64,000 nt of DNA, taken from positions 124,001 to 188,000 of the forward strand of contig JADJPS010000017.1 in assembly GCA_016713105.1 (NCBI GenBank). The letters are read 5' to 3'. This document shows positions 17,538 through 24,345 of the stretch, one piece after another (the stretch's first letter is position 1; each line of letters begins with the position of its first letter). The notes under the pieces were generated by a model. The model was not told where the DNA came from and ran no database searches. It saw only the letters and a program-made list of their open reading frames with translations. Made by a program: the position numbers and the translations under genes. Source of the DNA: Devosia sp. (GTDB lineage Bacteria > Pseudomonadota > Alphaproteobacteria > Rhizobiales > Devosiaceae).

Positions 17538-18763
17538 CACGCCCCCAGCAGAGCGTCCCTGTCGATCTTGCTCAGCCGCTCGCTGGCGCTCTTCAACTGT
17601 CCGCAGGCGGCGAAGATGTCGCGACCGCGCGGGGTGCGGACCGGGCTGGCATAGCCGGCGGCATTGACGATGTCGGCGAAGCGCTCGATGCGCGAGGAGG
17701 TCGAGCACTCGTAGTCGGTGCCGGGCCACGGATTGAACGGGATCAGGTTGATCTTGGCCGGGATGCCGGCGAGCAGCCGCACCAGCTCCCGCGCGTCGGC
17801 AAGCGAATCGTTGATGTCGCGCAGCATCACATATTCGAAGGTGATGCGGCGGGCGTTGGAGAGGCCGGGATACGCCCGGCAAGCGGCCAGCAGTTCGGCG
17901 AGCGGCCACTTCTTGTTGATCGGCACGAGGAGGTCGCGCAGCTCGTCGCGCACGGCGTGGAGCGAGATGGCGAGCATGACGCCGATCTCGCGCCCGGTCG
18001 GCTCGATGAACGGCACGACGCCCGAGGTAGAGAGCGTGATCCGGCGCTTCGACAGCGAGATTCCCGCTTCGTCCGAGGCAATGAGCAGCGCCTGCTTGAC
18101 GTTGTCGTAGTTATAGAGCGGCTCGCCCATGCCCATCATCACCACATTGGTGACGGCGCGGCTGTCGCCCTCCGAGCCGCCCGAGCCGCGCGGCGCCGGA
18201 ACCAGCCCGTCGGTGGGGCGCACGCCGCCGGGGAAATCGCCCAGACGCTCGCGCGCCATCAGCACCTGCCCGAGGATCTCGCCGGCGGTCAGGTTGCGCA
18301 CCAGCTTCTGCGTGCCGGTGTGACAGAACGAACAGGTGAGGGTGCAGCCGACCTGACTTGAGACGCACAGCGTACCGCGGTCCTCCTCAGGGATGTAGAC
18401 GGTCTCGACCTCGACCGGCGGCAATGCCGGGGTCTTCGGATCGCGGAAGCGGAACAGCCACTTGCGGGTGCCGTCAATCGACACCTGCTCGGTAACGATC
18501 TCCGGCCGGTCGAGCAGGAAAGTATCGCTCAGCTTCTGGCGGAAACCCTTCTGGATGTTGGTCATCAGCTCGAAGTCGGTGACGCCGTTGTGGTAGATCC
18601 AGTTCCACAGCTGCGAGGCGCGCATCTTGGCTTCGCGCTCGTCGAGCCCGATGCCCATCAGGGTCGAGCGCAATTCGGGCTTCATCAGCCCCACCAGCGA
18701 GGCGCGGCCGGGACGGCTCCGGTCGGCATGGGCGTGGTGATCGAGGTCGAGGGCGATGGACAT
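17537..18763 (-). CDS. rlmN: Dual-specificity 23S rRNA m2A2503 / tRNA m2A37 methyltransferase RlmN
   Basis: 408 residues. A radical-SAM enzyme that methylates C2 of adenosine 2503 in 23S rRNA and A37 in some tRNAs. The radical-SAM cluster motif is CTLTCSFCHTG (CxxxCxxC). VVMMGMGEPLYNYDNV and TLSTSGVVPFI are conserved, and the mechanistic cysteines lie in the C-terminal region. An extra roughly 25 residues separate the cluster and the MGMGEP block. It is first in an overlapping rlmN-GNAT-GNAT series. Confidence 0.95.
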   Translation of the reverse strand: MSIALDLDHHAHADRSRPGRASLVGLMKPELRSTLMGIGLDEREAKMRASQLWNWIYHNGVTDFELMTNIQKGFRQKLSDTFLLDRPEIVTEQVSIDGTRKWLFRFRDPKTPALPPVEVETVYIPEEDRGTLCVSSQVGCTLTCSFCHTGTQKLVRNLTAGEILGQVLMARERLGDFPGGVRPTDGLVPAPRGSGGSEGDSRAVTNVVMMGMGEPLYNYDNVKQALLIASDEAGISLSKRRITLSTSGVVPFIEPTGREIGVMLAISLHAVRDELRDLLVPINKKWPLAELLAACRAYPGLSNARRITFEYVMLRDINDSLADARELVRLLAGIPAKINLIPFNPWPGTDYECSTSSRIERFADIVNAAGYASPVRTPRGRDIFAACGQLKSASERLSKIDRDALLGA

Positions 18764-18859
18764 GGTGCGGGCGGCTTTCTCAGCGGGCGCGTCTGAGCGC
18801 GGCTGATAACATAGGAACGGCGTCCGCGCAAAACAGCCTACGGCAGCAAAGGGCTGCGC

Positions 18860-19372
18860 TCAGCCCGTGCAATCGCCCTCGATGGCGCGCGAGGCCGCGG
18901 TGGCACCCGAGAGCGAGAAGGTCTCGGTGATGCGGATGCCCTTGTCGCTGGTACCCTCGACGACCACGGTCGAGCCGGCCCTGAGCGCACCGGCCAGATT
19001 GTCGTTCTGGCTTGGATCGAGCAGCCAGGCCGCGTCGTTCTCGGTGAACAGTTCGAAGCTCTGACCGCTGACCGTAGCGGTGGCAGTCGTATCCGGCGCA
19101 AAAGTGTAGCCGGCAACGATGTTCATCTCGTTGCGGACGCCTTCGGAAGGCCGGTGAGTCAGGTAGAGATAGGCCTCGGTGTAGCCGTCGGGGGCAGGCG
19201 AGACATCGCTCGGACGGGTGAGGGCGAAACAGACAGGCCCGGTCGACTCGGTTGCCGAATAGGCCGACCAGGCCCGATACTCCCCGATCAGCTTGACCGA
19301 CTGCGCCGAAGCCGGCGCACTGGCGAGCATGAAGACAAGCAGGGCTAGCGATCGAACGGGCAGAGTCGTCAT
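18860..19372 (-). CDS. IalB-like secreted protein
   Basis: 170 residues with a cleavable-type signal peptide (about 1-23, ending ASA-QS). The mature part has the invasion-associated locus B fold signature: EYRAWSAY near the start, GPVCFALTRP, and NEMNIVAGYTFA, then GSTVVVEGTSDKGIRITETFSLSG with a terminal Cys pair partner. Most Hyphomicrobiales carry such proteins irrespective of pathogenicity. It sits in tandem with another IalB-like gene at 19457. Confidence 0.82.
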   Translation of the reverse strand: MTTLPVRSLALLVFMLASAPASAQSVKLIGEYRAWSAYSATESTGPVCFALTRPSDVSPAPDGYTEAYLYLTHRPSEGVRNEMNIVAGYTFAPDTTATATVSGQSFELFTENDAAWLLDPSQNDNLAGALRAGSTVVVEGTSDKGIRITETFSLSGATAASRAIEGDCTG

Positions 19373-19456
19373 GGGGCCTCGATGGTCATCGGTTGGTAGC
19401 AGGGCGCGTCCCTGCCGTCCAATCGAGATCGCGCCTGGCCTGCGGCATGCACAGGC

Positions 19457-19993
19457 TCAGGCGCAGGCCTTGCCGATTTCTCCCAGCGCAGCGGTCACAC
19501 CCGACAGATTGTAGGTGTCGCTCATGTTGTTGCCCTTCTGCGAGGTGCCCTTGACGACAAGCTTGGTGCCTGCCTTGAGCGCCTCAACGAAGGTCGCCTC
19601 ATCGGCCTCGACCGCCAGCCAGGCGGCTTCCCCCTCGGTTACCATCTGATAGGTCCTGCCGTCGATTGTGGCCGTCACATTGGCGTTTGTGGGGTGGAAG
19701 GGGTAGCCCACGAGAGTCTGCACTTCGTTCTTGGTGCCGAGCCCCTTGCGGTTGATCACGAGGAAGTGGATCGGGCTGCGCTTGACCGGAGCCCCCTTGA
19801 CCTCCTTCGGACTCCAGTCCTCCGGCTCGGCCGAAATGTAGCACATCGGCCCGTTGGCGTCCGATCCGACCCAGGCGGTCCAGGCCTTGAACGTACCAAG
19901 CTGCTTGATCTGCTGCGCCGCGGTCGGCACCACCGCAACGGCACCGAGAACGCCGCTCAGTACCACTGCCAGTCCAAAACGAATTGCCGTCAT
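19457..19993 (-). CDS. IalB-like secreted protein, second copy
   Basis: 178 residues from the ATG at 19991-19993, with AAGGACG upstream. The signal peptide ends near PTAAQQ. The core is FKAWTAWVGSDANGPMCYISAEPEDWSP, a KNEVQTLVGYPF stretch, and GTKLVVKGTSQKGNNMSDTYNLSGVTAAL. It aligns end to end with the preceding IalB-like protein, so the pair is a tandem duplication. Periplasmic or outer-membrane location is likely; function is unknown. Confidence 0.84.
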   Translation of the reverse strand: MTAIRFGLAVVLSGVLGAVAVVPTAAQQIKQLGTFKAWTAWVGSDANGPMCYISAEPEDWSPKEVKGAPVKRSPIHFLVINRKGLGTKNEVQTLVGYPFHPTNANVTATIDGRTYQMVTEGEAAWLAVEADEATFVEALKAGTKLVVKGTSQKGNNMSDTYNLSGVTAALGEIGKACA

Positions 19994-20190
19994 CGCCCGA
20001 ACGTCCTTGCCCGAAATTTGCGCAATCGACACCTCAACATCCTGCCACGGCATGGTTACCAAGGTCTCAAACCGGGAGCGCATTTGAATTAAGTCGAGAC
20101 CATAGCGGCAATCGTGACGGCATTTTGGCGCGGCAAATCCCGGTGGTTTCTGTTTGGCCCGGCTTGGTGAAGGAACCGTTAACTCCGATG

Positions 20191-20730
20191 TCAGGCCGCA
20201 AGAGCGTAGGCATGCTCGACCAAATACGGCCCACCGCCGACCGAGTCCTTGCTCGAGAACAGCACGAAGCGTCCGACCGGGAACTCGAGCGGCATGAAGC
20301 GGCCCGACAAGGCAATGAAACGGGCCACTTCTTGCGCCGTGGCGCCGCGCAACCGCGCCAGCGCCACATGCGGCACGAACTTCCGGCCCTCGGGCGGCAA
20401 CCCTGCACGCTGCAGCACCCGTTCCTGTGCGGCCTGCAGTCGCAGCAGAGTCTGGTTGTTCTCGACCCCGGCGAACAGCGCTCGCGGCTTGTCGCCGCCA
20501 AAAGACCCCAGGTGGCTGAGCTTGATTGAGAAGGCCTCGCTGTCGGCGAGGCGATCGAGCATGTCCATGACATCGCTTGCCGTGGCGTGGTCGACATCGC
20601 CGATGAAGCGCAGAGTGATGTGGTAGTTCTCGGTGTCGATCCAGCGGGCGCCCGTGAGACCGCCGCGCTTCAACGACAAGGCCAACCCGACGTCGCGGGG
20701 CACCTCGATTCCGGTAAAGAGCCTGGGCAA
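20191..20730 (-). CDS. thpR: RNA 2',3'-cyclic phosphodiesterase (2'-5' RNA ligase family)
   Basis: 179 residues from a TTG at 20728-20730, chosen because GGGAGGG lies six bases upstream and the protein then begins with the family's PRLFTGIEVP. The two-histidine phosphoesterase motifs are YHITLRF and PHVALARL. The second usually reads HxT but has Ala in the Thr position. Members open 2',3'-cyclic phosphates or catalyse reversible 2'-5' ligation of RNA in vitro; biological role is unsettled. Confidence 0.85.
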   Translation of the reverse strand: MPRLFTGIEVPRDVGLALSLKRGGLTGARWIDTENYHITLRFIGDVDHATASDVMDMLDRLADSEAFSIKLSHLGSFGGDKPRALFAGVENNQTLLRLQAAQERVLQRAGLPPEGRKFVPHVALARLRGATAQEVARFIALSGRFMPLEFPVGRFVLFSSKDSVGGGPYLVEHAYALAA

Positions 20731-21027
20731 TCGACCCTCCCTTTGCCGCGAAGATGGAGCGACTGATTCGCACTTCCTCGGGGGCAAGCGTATCGGGGTG
20801 CGCCAGCGCGAGCAAGATTGAGCTGCCGCGGCTTCGTCCCGGCCGGGCCGCTCACGATGCGGTCAACGCATCGTCGCGCGGACGTAAGGCGTTGAGCGGG
20901 TGTGACATTGCGGGTCGATGCAGGGGTACCGACGCTCTTGTAATCGCGGGGCTGAGCCGCCATATTTCCTCCCCGAGGCTATCGCAGCGACATGCGTGAG
21001 TGCCTGCTGCCAGGAAAGGGAACTGTA

Positions 21028-21765
21028 ATGGCTGAATTCGACAGACCGACTATCGCCGCTGCGCGGGCCGGAACCGCCGCAGCCATCGACGAGGGCCTGC
21101 GGAGCTATATGCTCAAGGTCTACAACTACATGGGTATCGGCTTGGTGGTGACCGGGCTCGTCGCCTATTTCAGCGCCCAGGGCGCTGTGGCCGATGGACA
21201 ACTCACCGCCTGGGGTGCGCTGATCTACCAGAGCCCGCTGATGTGGGTGATCGCGCTGTCGCCGCTGGCTTTCGTGCTGGTGCTGAGCTTTGGCATCAAC
21301 AAGCTCTCGGTCGGCGCCGCGCAGGCGGTGTTCTGGGTGTTCGCTGCCGTCATGGGCTTGAGCCTCAGCTCGATCTTCATGGTCTACACTGACGCCTCGA
21401 TCGCCAAGGTGTTCTTCATCACCGCCGCGACCTTCGGTTCGATGAGCCTTTACGGCTACACGACCAAGCGCGATCTGACCGGCATCGGCAACTTCCTGAT
21501 CATGGGCCTGATCGGCCTGATCATCGCCAGCCTCGTGAACATCTTCCTCGCCTCCTCGGCGCTGGATTTTGCGATCTCGGCCATCGGCGTGCTGATCTTC
21601 GTCGGCCTGACCGCCTACGACACCCAGAAGATCAAGGAGAGCTACTCGGCCAGCCATGGCGCCGACGTGCTGGCCAAGGGCGCCATCATGGGGGCCCTGA
21701 GCCTCTACCTCGACTTCATCAACCTGTTCATGATGCTGCTGCGCCTGTTCGGTAACCGCGAGTAA
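21028..21765 (+). CDS. Bax inhibitor-1/YccA-family membrane protein
   Basis: 245 residues from the ATG at 21028-21030, preceded by GGAAAGGGA. Seven hydrophobic spans follow a short N-terminal cytosolic part. GYTTKRDLTGIGNFLIMGLIG and FVGLTAYDTQKIKESY are the conserved BI-1 (TMBIM) blocks, including the aspartate pair involved in Ca2+/pH gating in characterised homologues. A terminator follows at 21802-21827. The 297 bases upstream of it (20731-21027) hold no gene that I can recognise. Confidence 0.9.
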   Translation: MAEFDRPTIAAARAGTAAAIDEGLRSYMLKVYNYMGIGLVVTGLVAYFSAQGAVADGQLTAWGALIYQSPLMWVIALSPLAFVLVLSFGINKLSVGAAQAVFWVFAAVMGLSLSSIFMVYTDASIAKVFFITAATFGSMSLYGYTTKRDLTGIGNFLIMGLIGLIIASLVNIFLASSALDFAISAIGVLIFVGLTAYDTQKIKESYSASHGADVLAKGAIMGALSLYLDFINLFMMLLRLFGNRE

Positions 21766-21801
21766 TCGCAGCGATCAGCAAGTCTGATTGGAACTTCCGG
21801 A

Positions 21802-21827
21802 GGCCGCGATCTATCAAGATTGCGGCC
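21802..21827 (+). terminator. Intrinsic terminator after the BI-1 gene
   Basis: An 11-bp stem GGCCGCGATCT / AGATTGCGGCC (one G-T pair) with loop ATCA, followed by CCTTCGTTTGTC. It lies 37 bases after the stop of the BI-1 gene and just before the next gene's start. Confidence 0.65.
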
Positions 21828-21850
21828 CCTTCGTTTGTCCCGAGCACCAC

Positions 21851-22348
21851 ATGGCAGATGTCCGCTTCCGCCCCTTCGTCTGGTCCGACATTCCGGCGAT
21901 CACCGCCATCTACCGGCACTATGTCGATGACACCGTCATCACCTTCGAGACCGAGCCGCCGGGCGAGGCCGAGATGGCGGAGCGCTTCGGAAAGCTCCTT
22001 ACCCTCCGCCATCCGCTGATTGTCGTCGAGCAGGCGGGGCAGGTCGTCGGCTACGCCTATGCCTCGTTCTACCGGCCGCGCGCGGCGTACCGCTTCACCT
22101 GCGAGGACTCGATCTACCTCAGCAAGGACGTGGTCGGGCGGGGGATCGGCGGCCAGCTGCTGGACAGGCTGCTCGAAGACAGCCGGGCAGCCGGCTTCAG
22201 GCAGATGATCGCGGTGATCACCGCCGAACGCGCCAACTCCGTACGGCTGCATGAGAGGGCGGGGTTCCAGCACGTCGGGCGCTACGAGGCGGTGGGCTAC
22301 AAGTTCGACCGCTGGCTCGACATCGTGCACCTGCAGAGGGCGCTGTAG
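21851..22348 (+). CDS. GNAT acetyltransferase, phosphinothricin N-acetyltransferase-like
   Basis: 165 residues from the ATG at 21851-21853. The sequence RPFVWSDIPAITAIYRHYVDDTVITFETEPP and AYASFYRPRAAYRFTCEDSIYLSKDVVGRGIG is typical of the Pat/Bar-like GNAT subfamily. The C-terminal HERAGFQHVGRYEAVGYKFDRWLDIVHLQ is conserved too. Chromosomal members often act on methionine derivatives or amino acids, so herbicide resistance is not implied. It lies just after a terminator and has its own transcription. Confidence 0.88.
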   Translation: MADVRFRPFVWSDIPAITAIYRHYVDDTVITFETEPPGEAEMAERFGKLLTLRHPLIVVEQAGQVVGYAYASFYRPRAAYRFTCEDSIYLSKDVVGRGIGGQLLDRLLEDSRAAGFRQMIAVITAERANSVRLHERAGFQHVGRYEAVGYKFDRWLDIVHLQRAL

Positions 22349-22385
22349 CCGGCCCGCGGAAGCTTCCGCGGGCGCCTGCCGACTG

Positions 22386-22866
22386 TCATCCACCCGCCGG
22401 GGCCAGCCGCTTCGCCATCCGGTAGGCGTCGATGAAGCGCCCGGTATAGAGTGGTCCCGTATCCTGCCAGCCCTGTGCCAGGTAGAAGCGATGGGCGGTG
22501 ATCGTGCTCTTGAGGGTTGCGAGCTCGGTGCCCCTGCCTGGCCATGTGGCTTTCCATCGCCACGAGCAGGGCTCGGCTGACTCCGGCAAAGCGATGCGCC
22601 GGGTGCACGTAGTTGAGCGTGACCTCGCAGTCATCCCGAACGCTGCCGACCGCGGCAATCCTGCCGTCGCGTTCCGCCACGAAGAGGCGCGTCGCCGGGT
22701 CGGCCAGCATGGCCGCAACCCCCTCGGGGGTCTTGTTGGCGGTCCACGCCGCGATCGTGCCGGCATCACCGCGATGATCTGGAGTGCAAAGCTGCGTGAT
22801 CGAGGCGATCAGCAGCGCACTCATGGCGTCGACGTCGCCGGCCCGCGCCGGCCGGACGCCGCTCAC
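22386..22866 (-). pseudogene. GNAT acetyltransferase with a +1 frameshift
   Basis: A GTG start at 22864-22866 overlaps the DUF2794 stop. The first frame encodes a normal GNAT N-terminus up to ESHMARQG. At the C-run 22531-22534 (GGGG in coding sense) the continuation TELATLKSTITAHRFYLAQGWQDTGPLY is found in another frame, ending at 22386. Total length is 481 bases, one more than 160 codons, so a single extra G explains the break. This is either a recent inactivation or a sequence error; removing it gives a 159-residue intact enzyme. Confidence 0.72.
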
Positions 22867-23252
22867 TTCACCACGGCCAGTTCCAGCACCCGGAGCACCG
22901 TCTCGAGGTCGTGGCCGCGCTTGAGCACACGCCCCTCCTGGCTCAACACCAGGTACTGGCCCTGCTTGTGCCTCAGCCTGGGGTTCTTCTCGACCACGTA
23001 GAGCGGGCGCTCGGAGGCGCGCCTGTAGATCGAGAACAGGGCCCGCTCACGCAGGAAATCCAGCGCGTAATCGCGCCACTCGCCATCGGCGACCTTGCGG
23101 CCATAGAGGTTGAGGATGGTGGACAGTTCCCGGCGATCGAAGCTGACCGCTGGCACGAAGCGGGAGACTTTCGGACCGGCCCCGGCGGGAAAATCCACCA
23201 CCAGACCCGGCCCACCCTGCTGCGGTTCGTCCACCCTGATGCCTCCCGTCAC
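22863..23252 (-). CDS. DUF2794 protein
   Basis: 129 residues. The block VSFDRRELSTILNLYGRKVADGEWRDYALDFLRERALFSIYRRASERPLYVVEKNPRLRHKQGQYLVLSQEGRVLKRG (here about 37-115) is the conserved core of DUF2794, a family restricted mainly to Alphaproteobacteria and without known function. It has no signal peptide or membrane segment. It is translationally coupled to the downstream frameshifted GNAT gene by GTGA. Confidence 0.86.
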   Translation of the reverse strand: MTGGIRVDEPQQGGPGLVVDFPAGAGPKVSRFVPAVSFDRRELSTILNLYGRKVADGEWRDYALDFLRERALFSIYRRASERPLYVVEKNPRLRHKQGQYLVLSQEGRVLKRGHDLETVLRVLELAVVK

Positions 23253-23389
23253 GCCACTGTCATGATTGCCCCGATCGGCGGGGTTGGCAAGTCACGCGGG
23301 GACCGGGGAGGCGAGAAACCCCATTTCGGTCACAATGTGTCCCTCAAGGCGCCAGATTGGAGCGGCAGTCTGTTTCCATTGCCTCCAGT

Positions 23390-23493
23390 GGCCGGCATTC
23401 GGGCTGACCGAGCCCCCAAACCACGATGCCTGAATGCCGGCCGCCCTATTTGCACCAGTCATTCTGACCCGCCGGTCCCTCCGACCGGCGGGT
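23390..23493 (+). ncRNA. Candidate structured small RNA with intrinsic terminator
   Basis: The region between DUF2794 and DUF1223 contains a strong stem, 23390-23400 paired with 23432-23442, enclosing a small GGGCT/AGCCC hairpin. It is followed by an 11-bp terminator stem (23467-23477 with 23483-23493), loop CCTCC, and TCTTTCT on the plus strand. The T-tract side points to plus-strand transcription although both flanking genes are on minus. I do not recognise the family, and no convincing promoter is visible. The 5' boundary is arbitrary. Confidence 0.3.
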
Positions 23494-23503
23494 TCTTTCT
23501 GGG

Positions 23504-24238
23504 TCACCTGGTATAGCTGGCGGCACCCAGGATCGGACCGGGCAGACCGTCGCGCTCCTGCTGCACCAGGATCGCTACCCCGTTGGCCTTGCCGGTGAGC
23601 ACCTCGTCGAGCGGCAGGCGGATTTCCCCCTCGGAGCCTGGCCGGAACATGCCGACCACCTGACGGCCGGTGACGATCTGGGTGTAGGCAATCTTGCGGC
23701 CCTTGTTCTCGCCCCGCTCGATATCGACCTCGGCCCGATCGATGAAGGTGACGAGCCAGACCACCCCGTCGGCCTGTCCCTCACCGCCACTGATGCTGAC
23801 GCTCATCACCTTGTCGTCGTCGTCGCAACTGAGCGCCACGAGGACCGGCAGCTTGGCCCTCGCGAGCGCTGCGCTTACCGCCTCCTGCTTGCTCGCCACC
23901 ACGCCCCCGGCGCCGTTGACGATCAGTTGCGGCGTGAAGATCCGCGACGACCCCCAGCTTTGCGCGTAGTCCCGCTGCCGGTCGGAGAATTCGCGTTCCC
24001 CGAACGTGTCCTCCCAACCGACATAGTCCCAGTAATCGACATGATAGGCGAGCGCGACGATGTCACTGCGGTCGCCGAGTTCGGCGAGCATGGCATCCGC
24101 CTTGGGGCAGGATGAGCACCCCTGCGAGGTAAACAGTTCGACGACGGCCCTGGGACCCTGGCGCAGTTCACCGGCTGCGGCCGGCAGCGACGAGGCCAAC
24201 ACGGCCAGAACGACAAGCATTATGAAGCGATGCAGCAT
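23504..24238 (-). CDS. DUF1223 thioredoxin-fold secreted protein
   Basis: 244 residues with a signal peptide (about 1-23). VVELFTSQGCSSCPKADAMLAELG carries a CxxC motif in a thioredoxin-like fold, followed by LAYHVDYWDYVGWEDTFG, the family's signature. FTPQLIVNGAGGVV resembles the cis-Pro region. Known only as DUF1223; a periplasmic redox or cofactor role is inferred. It follows acnA on the same strand, an arrangement I recall as common in Hyphomicrobiales. Confidence 0.88.
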   Translation of the reverse strand: MLHRFIMLVVLAVLASSLPAAAGELRQGPRAVVELFTSQGCSSCPKADAMLAELGDRSDIVALAYHVDYWDYVGWEDTFGEREFSDRQRDYAQSWGSSRIFTPQLIVNGAGGVVASKQEAVSAALARAKLPVLVALSCDDDDKVMSVSISGGEGQADGVVWLVTFIDRAEVDIERGENKGRKIAYTQIVTGRQVVGMFRPGSEGEIRLPLDEVLTGKANGVAILVQQERDGLPGPILGAASYTR

Positions 24239-24318
24239 GCCCCTCTTCTAGGCAGCGGACCCATGCTGCGCGAGTCAATTCAGCGCGAGATCGCGCGTGA
24301 GCGCGAAACAGGTGGATT

Positions 24319-24338
24319 GCCGCCCCCTGCGGGGCGGC
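24319..24338 (-). terminator. Putative terminator after acnA
   Basis: An 8-bp G/C stem (GCCGCCCC / GGGGCGGC) with a 4-base loop lies eight bases past the acnA stop. On the minus strand it is followed by AATCCACCTGTTTCG, so the U-tract is poor and the call is tentative. Confidence 0.45.
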
Positions 24339-24345
24339 AGCCGGA

